The notes beneath the pieces are model-generated. The model was not told the DNA's origin. It worked only from the letters and a program-made list of their open reading frames with translations, and did no database searches. The translations under genes and the position numbers were made by a program. Shown here one piece after another: positions 56,684-64,000 of a stretch of 64,000 bases of DNA. This DNA is from JBDTSW01 sp963799815 (GTDB taxonomy: Bacteria; Actinomycetota; Thermoleophilia; Solirubrobacterales; 70-9). Numbering within the stretch: the stretch's first letter is position 1; the number at the start of each line of letters is the position of its first letter. The DNA is taken from assembly GCA_963799815.1 (NCBI GenBank), contig CAWCYG010000001.1, positions 372,001-436,000 of the forward strand. Direction: 5' to 3'.

Positions 56684-57451
56684 GTGGCCGGCGCGAGCGC
56701 TCCTGACAACGTCGCCGAACGCGCACGGCGCTGGCGGGATGCCGCACACGCCGCGGTGTGCGATGTGATCGAGCCCTGGGACCACGGGGCGGTGGTGCGA
56801 GCTACTCGCCACCCGACCTATTGGGACTTCAACGCCATTCGCGTCGAGGACGACCCGGGGATGAGCGTCGACGAGCTGATCGCCGTTGCGGATGAGCTGC
56901 TGGCGGCCAGCGAGCATCGGCGCTTCGAGTTCGACCTCGTTGAAGTCGCTGAGCCGCTGCGACCCGAGTTCGAACGCCGCGGGTGGATGACCGAGCGGCT
57001 GGTCTGGATGCGTCACGAAGCGCCGTTGCCGCCGGGACCCGTGATCGGAGTCGAGGAGGTGCCTTACGACGCCGTGCGGCACCTAAGGGCCACCTGGCAC
57101 CGAAAGGATTTCCCGGGTATCGACTACGCGCCGCACGAGCCTCATGCACGGGAGGTAGCGCTCGGACTTGGGGCTCGGGTCCTCGCCGTGACCGAGGGGT
57201 CCACCCCGGTCGGATTCGCCCAGATCGAAGGCGGCAGCGAGGGTGCTGAGATCGTGGCGGTCTACGTGCATCCTGACCACCGCGGTTCGGGCCGCGGCAC
57301 AGCGCTCACCCGGACCGCGATCGAGGCGGCGAGCGACGCCGGCGATCTCTGGATCGTGGCCGACGACGAGGATCGCCCGAAGGACCTTTACGGGCGGCTC
57401 GGCTTTCGGCCGGCGTGGAGGACCGTCGTGCTCCTGCGGCCCCCACAATGA
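56684..57451 (+). CDS. GNAT-family N-acetyltransferase
   Basis: A 255-aa GCN5-related acetyltransferase. The acetyl-CoA motif is AVYVHPDHRGSGRGTALTRT (about residues 186-205), preceded by VTEGSTPVGFAQIE and followed by DLYGRLGFRPAWRTVV. The N-terminal half is a degenerate GNAT-like domain, as in tandem GNAT proteins. Acceptor unknown. Confidence 0.85.
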   Translation: MAGASAPDNVAERARRWRDAAHAAVCDVIEPWDHGAVVRATRHPTYWDFNAIRVEDDPGMSVDELIAVADELLAASEHRRFEFDLVEVAEPLRPEFERRGWMTERLVWMRHEAPLPPGPVIGVEEVPYDAVRHLRATWHRKDFPGIDYAPHEPHAREVALGLGARVLAVTEGSTPVGFAQIEGGSEGAEIVAVYVHPDHRGSGRGTALTRTAIEAASDAGDLWIVADDEDRPKDLYGRLGFRPAWRTVVLLRPPQ

Positions 57452-57512
57452 GCTGATTCACGCGCTGGCGGCGAGGGTTCGCGCGATCCACCCAGGGGCG
57501 CCGTCTTGGGAC

Positions 57513-58463
57513 CTACCGCGCGGCTCCCTCCGCCTGCCAGGCCTGGGCGATGGATGCGACGTGGCGGTCGTCGGTACCGCAACAGCCGCCGAGGACCGTC
57601 AGGCTCGGAAGCGCCTCACGCAGGTCCGCGTAGCGGGCGCCCAGATCCTCCGGGTCTCCGTCGTCGAGCTCGGTCGCCTCGTCGAGCTCGGCGTGGCTCT
57701 TGGTCGACGCGTTGGCCCGCAAGCCCAGCACCCGCTCCTGCCACCCCTGACCCACGCCGAGAACGTCCTCGAAGTGGGTCGGATGCGCGCAGTTCAGCAT
57801 GAAGTATGCGGGGGACCGGTCCGTCGCCTCGTCCACCTCGCGGATCGCATCGCCCAGGGCCTGACCGCTCGGCAGCTTGCCGTCGGTCTCCACGGTGAAC
57901 GAGATCGCCGCGGGCATTTCCGCCGCCGCAGCGGCCCGCGCGACGCCGATCGCCTCGTTGGTATAGGTCATCGTGAGGCCGGTGACCATGTCGGCGGCGG
58001 TGTCGGCGAAGGTGTTGATCTGCGTTGAGTGGTACTCGGCTGCCTCGTCCGCGCTCAGCTTGGTCGTGGGGCTGTAGCCGTCATCTTGAGGACCCACACA
58101 CCCGCTGATCACGATCGGACCGGAGCCCTCGTATTCGGAGCGGAGCTCTTCGAGCAGGGCGATCGCCTGGCGGTTGAGCCGATCCAGCTTCTCGTCGCTG
58201 TACCCGAGCTCAGAAGCCCAGCGGGGGCTCGCGCGCCAGGTCGGGCTCTCGAGCACGAACCCGGTGCCGCGGTCGCGGGCGAGCTCCAGGTACGGCTTGA
58301 AGTAGGCGCGCAACGCCTCCGTGCCCTCCTCGTCGCTCAGCAGGCCGAACGCGGCGAACAGCGGGAGGTCGATGCCCTCGTGGAACACCAGGCTCGTTTC
58401 GATGCCACCGTCCGTGAGGATCAGGTCCCCGTCGAGCTGGGGAAGCCGCTGGCGGTAACTCAT
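57513..58463 (-). CDS. Homocysteine S-methyltransferase
   Basis: A 316-aa TIM-barrel enzyme that makes methionine from homocysteine using S-methylmethionine or a related donor. It has LTDGGIETSLVFHEGIDLP near the N terminus, ISGCVGPQDDGY, MLNCAHPTHF and the C-terminal GGCCGTDDRHV; the three Cys regions are the zinc/homocysteine site. It lacks cobalamin domains. ATG is preceded by AAAGGAG. Confidence 0.92.
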   Translation of the reverse strand: MSYRQRLPQLDGDLILTDGGIETSLVFHEGIDLPLFAAFGLLSDEEGTEALRAYFKPYLELARDRGTGFVLESPTWRASPRWASELGYSDEKLDRLNRQAIALLEELRSEYEGSGPIVISGCVGPQDDGYSPTTKLSADEAAEYHSTQINTFADTAADMVTGLTMTYTNEAIGVARAAAAAEMPAAISFTVETDGKLPSGQALGDAIREVDEATDRSPAYFMLNCAHPTHFEDVLGVGQGWQERVLGLRANASTKSHAELDEATELDDGDPEDLGARYADLREALPSLTVLGGCCGTDDRHVASIAQAWQAEGAAR

Positions 58464-58546
58464 CGGGACTCCTTTCGTCGCTGGCGGAGCGGCTCGATTC
58501 TATGCCTGAAAACGCACGCTTTGCTCATCAGCGGGAGGATTCAGGG

Positions 58547-58987
58547 ATGACTGAACCGAGTCTCGTGCCGACCGCACCGCTGACGGGCAGCTGCCTCTGT
58601 GGCGGCATCCGCTTCGAGCTCTCCGAGGCGCCGCAAAGCGCGGGCTACTGCCACTGCACACGCTGCCAGGGACGAACGGGATCGGGCTTCTCCGCATCCG
58701 CTCGGACTACCAAGGACGCCTTCCGCTTGACCCGGGGTGAGGGGCTCCTCGGAGCTTGGCGCCACCCCGACGGGGGCATGGAGAAGTGTTTCTGCACGAA
58801 CTGCGGGGCTCACCTCCTGAGCCGCGAGCCCGAGGGACAGAGGATGACGATTCGAATGAGCGCCTTCGACCGCGACCCGGGCGTCCGTCCGAGCTTCCGC
58901 GCGTTTACGGACTACGCCGTGAGCTGGGAGGAGATCCCCGACGACGGGCTCCCACGGTTCCCGGAGCGCAAGCCGGACTATCCCTAG
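58547..58987 (+). CDS. GFA-family (glutathione-dependent formaldehyde-activating-like) protein
   Basis: A 146-aa zinc protein with the family Cys pattern: GSCLCGGIRFEL, YCHCTRCQGRTG and FCTNCGAHLLS. Such proteins are small centromere-V-like folds with two zinc sites; most members have no shown link to formaldehyde. ATG 58547 follows GGGAGGA; the upstream frame overlaps the divergent promoter of the methyltransferase and is unlikely to be coding. Confidence 0.87.
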   Translation: MTEPSLVPTAPLTGSCLCGGIRFELSEAPQSAGYCHCTRCQGRTGSGFSASARTTKDAFRLTRGEGLLGAWRHPDGGMEKCFCTNCGAHLLSREPEGQRMTIRMSAFDRDPGVRPSFRAFTDYAVSWEEIPDDGLPRFPERKPDYP

Positions 58988-59406
58988 CTCAAGTGAACCG
59001 CGCTGGCCTGGGGTGGGAGCGGGCGGGCTAGCCGGGGGCCGACTCCGGGGTGGAGCCCGCGGCGCCCTGCTCCCGGGTATTGCGCCCCGGTCGCGCGATC
59101 TCGGAATGGCAGGTTTCCGATGATCGACGGCGTCGCCGCGATTCGGAAGTTAGAGAGGCGATCGGACGTGCCTTCAGCGGGCCTCCGAGGGCAGAAACAA
59201 AACGCAACCGGTGGTGACGCCTCTGCCTGCCCCGCGCGTAGCCTTCGCACGAAATAAGCTTTCTCGTCACCTTCGAGAGTGGAGCCCGCTTGGCTTTGCG
59301 GTTCCTCTCTCTCCCGGTTGCAAGGATCAACCTAGACGAACGCTCTCAGCCATGCACGGAGCATTCCCGCAATCTGCGAGAAAAAGTCGTCTCAAGCGGC
59401 CCAGAA
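58988..59406. other. Gene-free, lower-GC interval
   Basis: About 420 nt without a convincing gene. The middle (59190-59400) is visibly AT-richer than its surroundings, with ACAAAACGCAAC, ACGAAATAAGCTTTC and GAGAAAAAGTCG. I see no tRNA, known RNA or repeat in it. It could hold an unrecognised small RNA or the scar of a lost element. Confidence 0.4.
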
Positions 59407-60123
59407 TCAACCGATTCGCTCGCGCTCGCGCCTCGGGGCTGCCGGTTCACGCTTCGCCAGCTGATTGAGGTTCCGCGCCGCCCTGCCGACCAGCAGCACG
59501 ATCATCGTCGCCGCGATGGCCAGCCCGATCGCGTCCAGGACGGTTAGGTCGAGGTCCCCGAGCTGGAAGTCCAGACCCAGGCCGAGCGCGAGCGCGGTGT
59601 TGAGCGCGATCAGGATCAGCCGCATCTCCGTCGGGCCGAGAAGGCCGTAACCGATCGAGAAGCGGCCGAACGCATAGCTCTCGAGATAGACGTTGATCGA
59701 GAGGATGAGGTAGGCGACAACGATCAGCGTCCCCACCGAGAGCAGCATGTACGGGGAGAGGCCGAGCCCGATACCGATCGCCGCGGTCGAGATCGCGTCC
59801 ACGAGATGGTCGACGTAATAGCCGTAGGTCGGACGCTCGATGCCCCGCACCCGCGCCAGGGTTCCGTCGAGCGAATCGCCGAGCCACTGCACGACCAGCA
59901 GCGCGCTCGCCACCCAAAGCCAGTCACTGGACTCGTTCGAGAGCTGGAAGGCGACGCAGATCCCGATCGAGGCGAGGACCCCGAGGATGGTCAGGTCGTC
60001 TGGAAGCACCCAGCGCGGCAGCCGGGCTGCGGTTGCCCGAAGCAGCCTCCGCTCGGGCTTCGCCAGTAGGAAGTTCGGCTCGCGTGTGGCCTCCACGGCC
60101 TCTTTTGCGTCGGGCACTGCCAT
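59407..60123 (-). CDS. CDP-alcohol phosphatidyltransferase-family membrane protein
   Basis: A 238-aa integral membrane enzyme. The family signature D-G-AR-G-D-D is intact: GDSLDGTLARVRGIERPTYG followed by YYVDHLVDAI (about residues 82-112). Five or six helices are visible. It probably transfers a phospho-alcohol from CDP-diacylglycerol or a CDP-linked donor; the acceptor is unknown. ATG start; a second helix set extends to residue 225. Confidence 0.88.
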   Translation of the reverse strand: MAVPDAKEAVEATREPNFLLAKPERRLLRATAARLPRWVLPDDLTILGVLASIGICVAFQLSNESSDWLWVASALLVVQWLGDSLDGTLARVRGIERPTYGYYVDHLVDAISTAAIGIGLGLSPYMLLSVGTLIVVAYLILSINVYLESYAFGRFSIGYGLLGPTEMRLILIALNTALALGLGLDFQLGDLDLTVLDAIGLAIAATMIVLLVGRAARNLNQLAKREPAAPRRERERIG

Positions 60124-60174
60124 CGGCGGGACTACCCGGGGGCGCGGTCGAGGTTTCTTGGGTTGAACCTATTG

Positions 60175-60558
60175 ATGGTTCCTACCGACGAGCCCGCTCT
60201 CGCTCCAGCCCGCCTCCGGCGACTGCCGGTTCTTGGCGTCGGTGGGGGTTTGCTCGTAGCCGTGGCTACGACGGCACACGCTCGGACGCTCGGGCTGGCG
60301 GGACTTGCCGGCCTCCCGCAGGGATGGGGACTCTTGATCCCGCGTTGTCGATCGGTCCACACCTTCGGGATGCGCTTCGCCCTTGACGTGCTCTTCCTCG
60401 ACTCACGTGGCGGCATCATCGACGTTCGGGAAGGGGTTGGCCCCGTCCGGGTGACGAGCTGCCGAAAGGCCGTCGCGATCCTCGAGGTGAACGCCGGCGC
60501 CGGGCGCCGCTTCGCGCGAGAGAATCCCTTCCCGTGCGCCGCCCAGACCTTCCCCTGA
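60175..60558 (+). CDS. DUF192-family protein
   Basis: A 127-aa protein whose C-terminal part is DUF192: PRCRSVHTFGMRFALDVLFL (about residues 56-75) then VTSCRKAVAILEVNAG. The N-terminal half is Ala/Leu/Gly-rich without a clear signal peptide. TTG 60163 is an alternative start. It overlaps the metallopeptidase-like gene by 25 nt. Function unknown. Confidence 0.75.
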   Translation: MVPTDEPALAPARLRRLPVLGVGGGLLVAVATTAHARTLGLAGLAGLPQGWGLLIPRCRSVHTFGMRFALDVLFLDSRGGIIDVREGVGPVRVTSCRKAVAILEVNAGAGRRFARENPFPCAAQTFP

Positions 60559-61883
60559 TCCTGCTCGTTTTCGGCGCCGCCGGCGCCCTCGCAATCCTCG
60601 TTGACCCGGCCGAGACTTCGCCACCCGAGGCAGGCACGGCAGCTCAGGCGCCCCTGAGCGACCTGCTGGAGAGTCCCCCCGCCGGCCTCCTGCGGTGCCT
60701 GACCGCAGATGTTCCGCCCTCCCGGGACTTCGCGGCACCGTCCGAGGCGGACGCCGTGATCGAGGAGGTCTCCCGGCAGGTCGAGGAGCTTCGCCAGCTG
60801 CGGTTCTCAGAGCCGATCGACGCCCGCTTCCTCGAGGCGGAGGAGCTGCAAACGGAGATCGATGCCCTGCTTGAAAAGGAGCTCAAGCCGGACGAGATCG
60901 CCGATGAGCAGGAGGTTCTCGTGCTGCTCGGGGCAATTCCCCCCGGTACAGACCTCGGCGCGCTCACTCGCGAGGCTCTGGGGGGCCAGATCATCGGCCT
61001 CTATGAGACGAGGAAGGAGGAGCTGCTCGTTCAATCGTCTGGCGAGACCGACTCCTTCGAGCTGATCACCCTCGCGCACGAACTCCAGCACGCGCTCTCG
61101 GATCAAGCGATCGGTATCCGCGATGACCCCGGCGACATCGAGACAGCCGACCGCACCCTCGCCTACGCCGCTGTGGTGGAGGGCGACGCCTCGCTGCTCA
61201 TGCAGCGCTACGCCCTGGCCTACGTCGGCCTTGCCGAACAGCTCGAGGTCCAAGAGCAGGCGGTCCCGGGCGCGGCCGACTTCGCCTCGCTGCCCGACTA
61301 CGTGCAGCGCAACTCCGTTTTCCCCTACCTCGAGGGGCTGCGCCTGGTCTGTCACCGGTACCTGAAGGGCGGCTGGAAAGCCGTTGACGAGCTCTATCGC
61401 GAGCCGCCCGAGTCGACCGACGAGGTCCTCTTCCCGGGCCGTTACGGCGACGGGCCGCCGGCCGACCCCCGCGCATCCGGCAAACCGCACGGGTGGACCT
61501 CAACCGTCCGTCGCGAGCTGGGCGCTGCCGAGCTGCAGTGGCTCTTCGCCGCCCCCGGCGGCGACCCCGAGGCGGAGTTGCCCGAACCGCGCGCGCTGGT
61601 CGCGAGCTGGGCGGGCGGTGAGCTCGAGCTCTGGGCCCGGGGCGCTGAGCGGGCACTGGGCATCTCGCTGGTTGAGCTGCCCCAGGCGGAGCGCCTGTGT
61701 GGAGCGATGGCGGCCTGGTACGGAGCCGGGCACCCGCAGGCCACCACCGATCGGCCCGAGCAGGGAGGCTTGGACGCAGTCTTCTCCGAGCCCGAGCAAA
61801 CGGCAGCGCTTTCGTGTCGCGGCGACGAGATCCGAATGGGGATCGCGCCCAGCCAAGCAGCCGCCGTGCAGCTCGCGCGCTAG
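60534..61883 (+). CDS. Exported HExxH metallopeptidase-like protein
   Basis: A 449-aa protein with an N-terminal hydrophobic anchor/signal (LILLVFGAAGALAILV). A helical region (about residues 75-130) is followed by ITLAHELQHALSDQAIGI (HExxH near 183) and AAVVEGDASLLMQRYA (about 213-228), whose Glu would be the third zinc ligand. HExxH plus EGDA is a pattern of uncharacterised extracellular peptidases. GTG 60534 lies inside the DUF192 gene, so they are probably coupled. The substrate is unknown. Confidence 0.7.
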   Translation: MRRPDLPLILLVFGAAGALAILVDPAETSPPEAGTAAQAPLSDLLESPPAGLLRCLTADVPPSRDFAAPSEADAVIEEVSRQVEELRQLRFSEPIDARFLEAEELQTEIDALLEKELKPDEIADEQEVLVLLGAIPPGTDLGALTREALGGQIIGLYETRKEELLVQSSGETDSFELITLAHELQHALSDQAIGIRDDPGDIETADRTLAYAAVVEGDASLLMQRYALAYVGLAEQLEVQEQAVPGAADFASLPDYVQRNSVFPYLEGLRLVCHRYLKGGWKAVDELYREPPESTDEVLFPGRYGDGPPADPRASGKPHGWTSTVRRELGAAELQWLFAAPGGDPEAELPEPRALVASWAGGELELWARGAERALGISLVELPQAERLCGAMAAWYGAGHPQATTDRPEQGGLDAVFSEPEQTAALSCRGDEIRMGIAPSQAAAVQLAR

Positions 61884-61908
61884 CGCGGCGGCTCTACCAT
61901 CACTCGCT

Positions 61909-62814
61909 ATGCGTATCGACGAGCTGCTCGCACGAGGGCGACCCGTCTTCTCGTTCGAGTTCTTCCCGCCGAAGTCCGAGGAGGGGCTCGCGCAGCTCCT
62001 CGAGACGGTCGAGGCGCTGAAGCCGCTCGCGCCGGACTACGTCTCGGTCACCTACGGCGCCGGAGGAGCTACGCGCGACGGCACGGTTGAGATCGCCCAT
62101 CGCATTCACCGCGACCACGGCATTCAGGTGATGGCCCACCTCTCGTGCGTGGGCGAGACGCAGGCACGCCTCGCCGAGTTGCTGGAGCGCTTCTCCGCCG
62201 CCGGGGTCGAGAACGTGCTCGCGCTGCGCGGCGACCCGCCTCGCAGCGAGACGACGTTCACGCGCCCGGAGGATGGCCTTTCGAGCGCCGCCGAGCTGAC
62301 CGGCTTCATCCGCGAGCGCCACGACTTCGTCATCGGCGGCGCCTGCTTTCCCGAGGTGCATCCCGAGGCGCGTGACTTGGCGGCGGACCTCGCGTACCTG
62401 AAGACCAAGGTCGACGCTGGAGCGAGCTTCCTCATCACCCAGCTCTTCTTCGACAATCAGGTCTATTGGGACTTTGTCGCGGCCGCGCGCGAGCGCGGAA
62501 TCGACGTGCCGATCATCCCCGGGGTGATTCCGATCGCCTCCTACGCTCAGATCTCGCGAGTGTGCTCCCTGTGCGACGCCACGATCCCGGCCGAGCTCGA
62601 CCAGGCGATGCGCGCGCTTGGCGGTGACGCCGAAGCCGAGGCCCTGCTGGGGGTCGCCTATGCCGCCCGTCAGTGCGACGAGCTCTTGGCCGGCGGTGCC
62701 CCCGGGATCCACTTCTACGCGCTTAACCGCGCCCCCGGCGTGCGCGCCGTGCTGAGCGCGCTGCGGGCTTCGCGACCCTGGGAACGTGCGCGGCCCGTCG
62801 CCGCCACCACGTAG
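61909..62814 (+). CDS. metF: Methylenetetrahydrofolate reductase
   Basis: A 301-aa FAD-dependent TIM barrel that reduces methylene-THF to methyl-THF for methionine synthesis. It shows FEFFPPKSEEGLAQLL with the catalytic Glu, YVSVTYGAGGATRDGTVEI, MAHLSCVGE, NVLALRGDPP and DAGASFLITQLFFDNQVYWD. A TACCAT box ends eight bases before ATG 61909. It is near, but not in one operon with, the homocysteine methyltransferase. Confidence 0.96.
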   Translation: MRIDELLARGRPVFSFEFFPPKSEEGLAQLLETVEALKPLAPDYVSVTYGAGGATRDGTVEIAHRIHRDHGIQVMAHLSCVGETQARLAELLERFSAAGVENVLALRGDPPRSETTFTRPEDGLSSAAELTGFIRERHDFVIGGACFPEVHPEARDLAADLAYLKTKVDAGASFLITQLFFDNQVYWDFVAAARERGIDVPIIPGVIPIASYAQISRVCSLCDATIPAELDQAMRALGGDAEAEALLGVAYAARQCDELLAGGAPGIHFYALNRAPGVRAVLSALRASRPWERARPVAATT

Positions 62815-62827
62815 GGTTCTCGCGCTC

Positions 62828-63658
62828 ATGGCTCCCTCCGAGGGCTCCTTCCGCTTCGCGGACCACCGCATCACCTACGACCTCTATGGAGAGGGCGATC
62901 GCGTGATCGTCCTCGTCCACGGGCTGCTCATGAACCGCCGGATGTACGAGCGCCTCGGGGCGGAGCTCGCTGAGCGCGGTAACAGGGTGGTCGCCGTGGA
63001 TCTGCTGGGGCACGGCCGCTCCGATCGGCCCATCGATCCGCGCCTCTACAACATGACCGCGTTCGCGGAGCAGCTCGTGGGCCTCTTCGATCACCTCGAG
63101 CTCGAGGCGCCCGCTGTAGGCGGCACGTCACTGGGGGCGAACGTCGCGCTCGAGCTCGCCTCTCGCCACCCGGAGCGCGCGGGCGCGCTCTTGATTGAGA
63201 TGCCTGTGCTCGACAACGCGCTCCTCGGCGCCGCGATCGTCTTCACCCCGGTGCTGATAATGCTTCGCTTCGGCGAGCGCCCGCTGGAGGCGCTGGCGGC
63301 CGCCGCCCGGCGCGTGCCGCGTACGACCCCGCTCGTGGACATGGGGCTGGACTGGATCCGGCAGGATCCAGAGCCCTCGCGCGCCGTCTTGGAGGGAATC
63401 CTCTTCGGTCGCACCGCCCCGCCCCGCTCCGAGCGCCGGCGGCTGGAGATGCCGGCGCTCGTGATCGGACATCCCTCGGACCCCCTGCATCCCTTCACCG
63501 ACGCCGACATGGTCGCCGAGGAGATGCCGCGCGCCCGTCTCGTGAACGCCAAATCGATCTTCGAGTGGCGCTTCAGCCCCGAGCGCCTCGACGGAGAGCT
63601 CTCCCGGTTCCTTGCGGACTTCTATGCCAGCGGTCGCGCTGCGCGAGCGGTCGCCTGA
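62828..63658 (+). CDS. Alpha/beta hydrolase
   Basis: A 276-aa alpha/beta hydrolase: IVLVHGLLMNRRMYERLGAE, VDLLGHGRSDRP, nucleophile elbow GGTSLGANVA (Ser about 102), VIGHPSDPLHPF (acid). The C-terminal His expected near SIFEWRF is not obvious, so activity should be treated with caution. ATG 62828 lies 13 nt after metF; a TAGGGT box (62812-62817) covers the metF stop. Confidence 0.83.
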   Translation: MAPSEGSFRFADHRITYDLYGEGDRVIVLVHGLLMNRRMYERLGAELAERGNRVVAVDLLGHGRSDRPIDPRLYNMTAFAEQLVGLFDHLELEAPAVGGTSLGANVALELASRHPERAGALLIEMPVLDNALLGAAIVFTPVLIMLRFGERPLEALAAAARRVPRTTPLVDMGLDWIRQDPEPSRAVLEGILFGRTAPPRSERRRLEMPALVIGHPSDPLHPFTDADMVAEEMPRARLVNAKSIFEWRFSPERLDGELSRFLADFYASGRAARAVA

Positions 63659-63736
63659 GAGCGGGTAGGTGAGCGCGTTCGGCACGCCGGTGGTGCTTAA
63701 GGAGCCTTACGGGTGATCGGTTAGCCTCACGCGCCC

Positions 63737-64000
63737 GTGGCTTCCCGCAAGGAGGAACAGGCACGCCGCCGCGCCGAGCGGCTGGCCGAGGAACAGCGCG
63801 AGCAGCTCGCCGCGAGGCGGCGGCTCATGGCCGGCTACATCGTGGCCGGGGCGATGGCGCTCGCGATCGTAGTGGGCTTGGTGATCGTCCTGGCTGGCGG
63901 TGGCTCGGGCAGTGGGAGCGAGGGCGATTCGGCCTCTTTCCCCGAGAACGCCCACATTCAGGCGCTGAGCGGATCCACAAACGACTACGAGCCGGATGAC
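63737..64000 (+). CDS. Single-pass membrane protein, possibly DUF3105, 3' end cut by the window
   Basis: 88 codons are visible. A highly charged N-terminal helix (SRKEEQARRRAERLAEEQRE) is followed by one transmembrane helix (MAGYIVAGAMALAIVVGLVI, about residues 34-54) and a Gly/Ser linker leading to NAHIQALSGSTNDYEPDD. This start is typical of actinobacterial DUF3105 proteins, but the defining region lies beyond the window. A TAGCCT box ends nine bases before GTG 63737. Confidence 0.6.
   Translation, partial: MASRKEEQARRRAERLAEEQREQLAARRRLMAGYIVAGAMALAIVVGLVIVLAGGGSGSGSEGDSASFPENAHIQALSGSTNDYEPDD

Overview
The window is high-GC actinobacterial-type DNA. Many genes start with GTG or TTG, and many have a TAnnnT -10-like box only 6-10 nt before the start codon, which suggests leaderless transcripts. 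The gene families, including an acidic Pro/Glu-rich protein and N-terminally extended class III cyclase, fit a Thermoleophilia/Solirubrobacterales-like organism. That placement is an inference from family memory; no phylogeny was run.

Positions 1-8750 hold a lipoate-dependent 2-oxoacid dehydrogenase locus: the end of E3, a catalytic-domain-only E2-like pseudoenzyme, an SRPBCC protein, a sigma70-like promoter, then E1alpha-E1beta-E2-leucine dehydrogenase with overlapping starts and stops, followed by lipB and lipA. The complex, its lipoyl cofactor supply and an amino-acid dehydrogenase that makes branched-chain 2-oxoacids therefore sit together. Positions 8900-14100 hold a small lipoprotein, a small membrane protein, tRNA-Ala(TGC), glutamate dehydrogenase, an acidic disordered protein and a membrane diguanylate cyclase.

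Positions 14209-39160 are the unusual part. An intact tRNA-Ala(CGC) gene is followed by about twelve same-strand remnants of its 3' half (anticodon loop to acceptor end), spaced 0.9-3.4 kb apart. Each interval carries one to five unrelated accessory genes: oxidoreductases, hydrolases, methyltransferases, cupins, an antiporter, a kinase, a cyclase, regulators. The last plus-strand gene usually ends just before the next remnant, as genes do before attC in integrons. Several remnants share a further ~55 nt tail, and the distal ones are preceded by a second conserved hairpin. No integrase or transposase is present. I interpret this as a tRNA-anchored cassette array mobilised in trans.

Positions 39176-47907 hold a second FAD-linked oxidase, then a sugar ABC-transport and catabolism operon (binding protein, permease, ATPase, isomerase/epimerase, Gfo/Idh/MocA dehydrogenase) divergent from a ROK repressor. 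Positions 47947-52800 hold small accessory enzymes without tRNA repeats. Positions 52926-64000 hold sulfur-amino-acid and one-carbon genes (cystathionine beta-synthase, a gamma-synthase/lyase-type enzyme, homocysteine methyltransferase, MetF), interspersed with two putative secreted metallopeptidases, a CDP-alcohol phosphatidyltransferase, a DUF192 protein and a truncated membrane protein.
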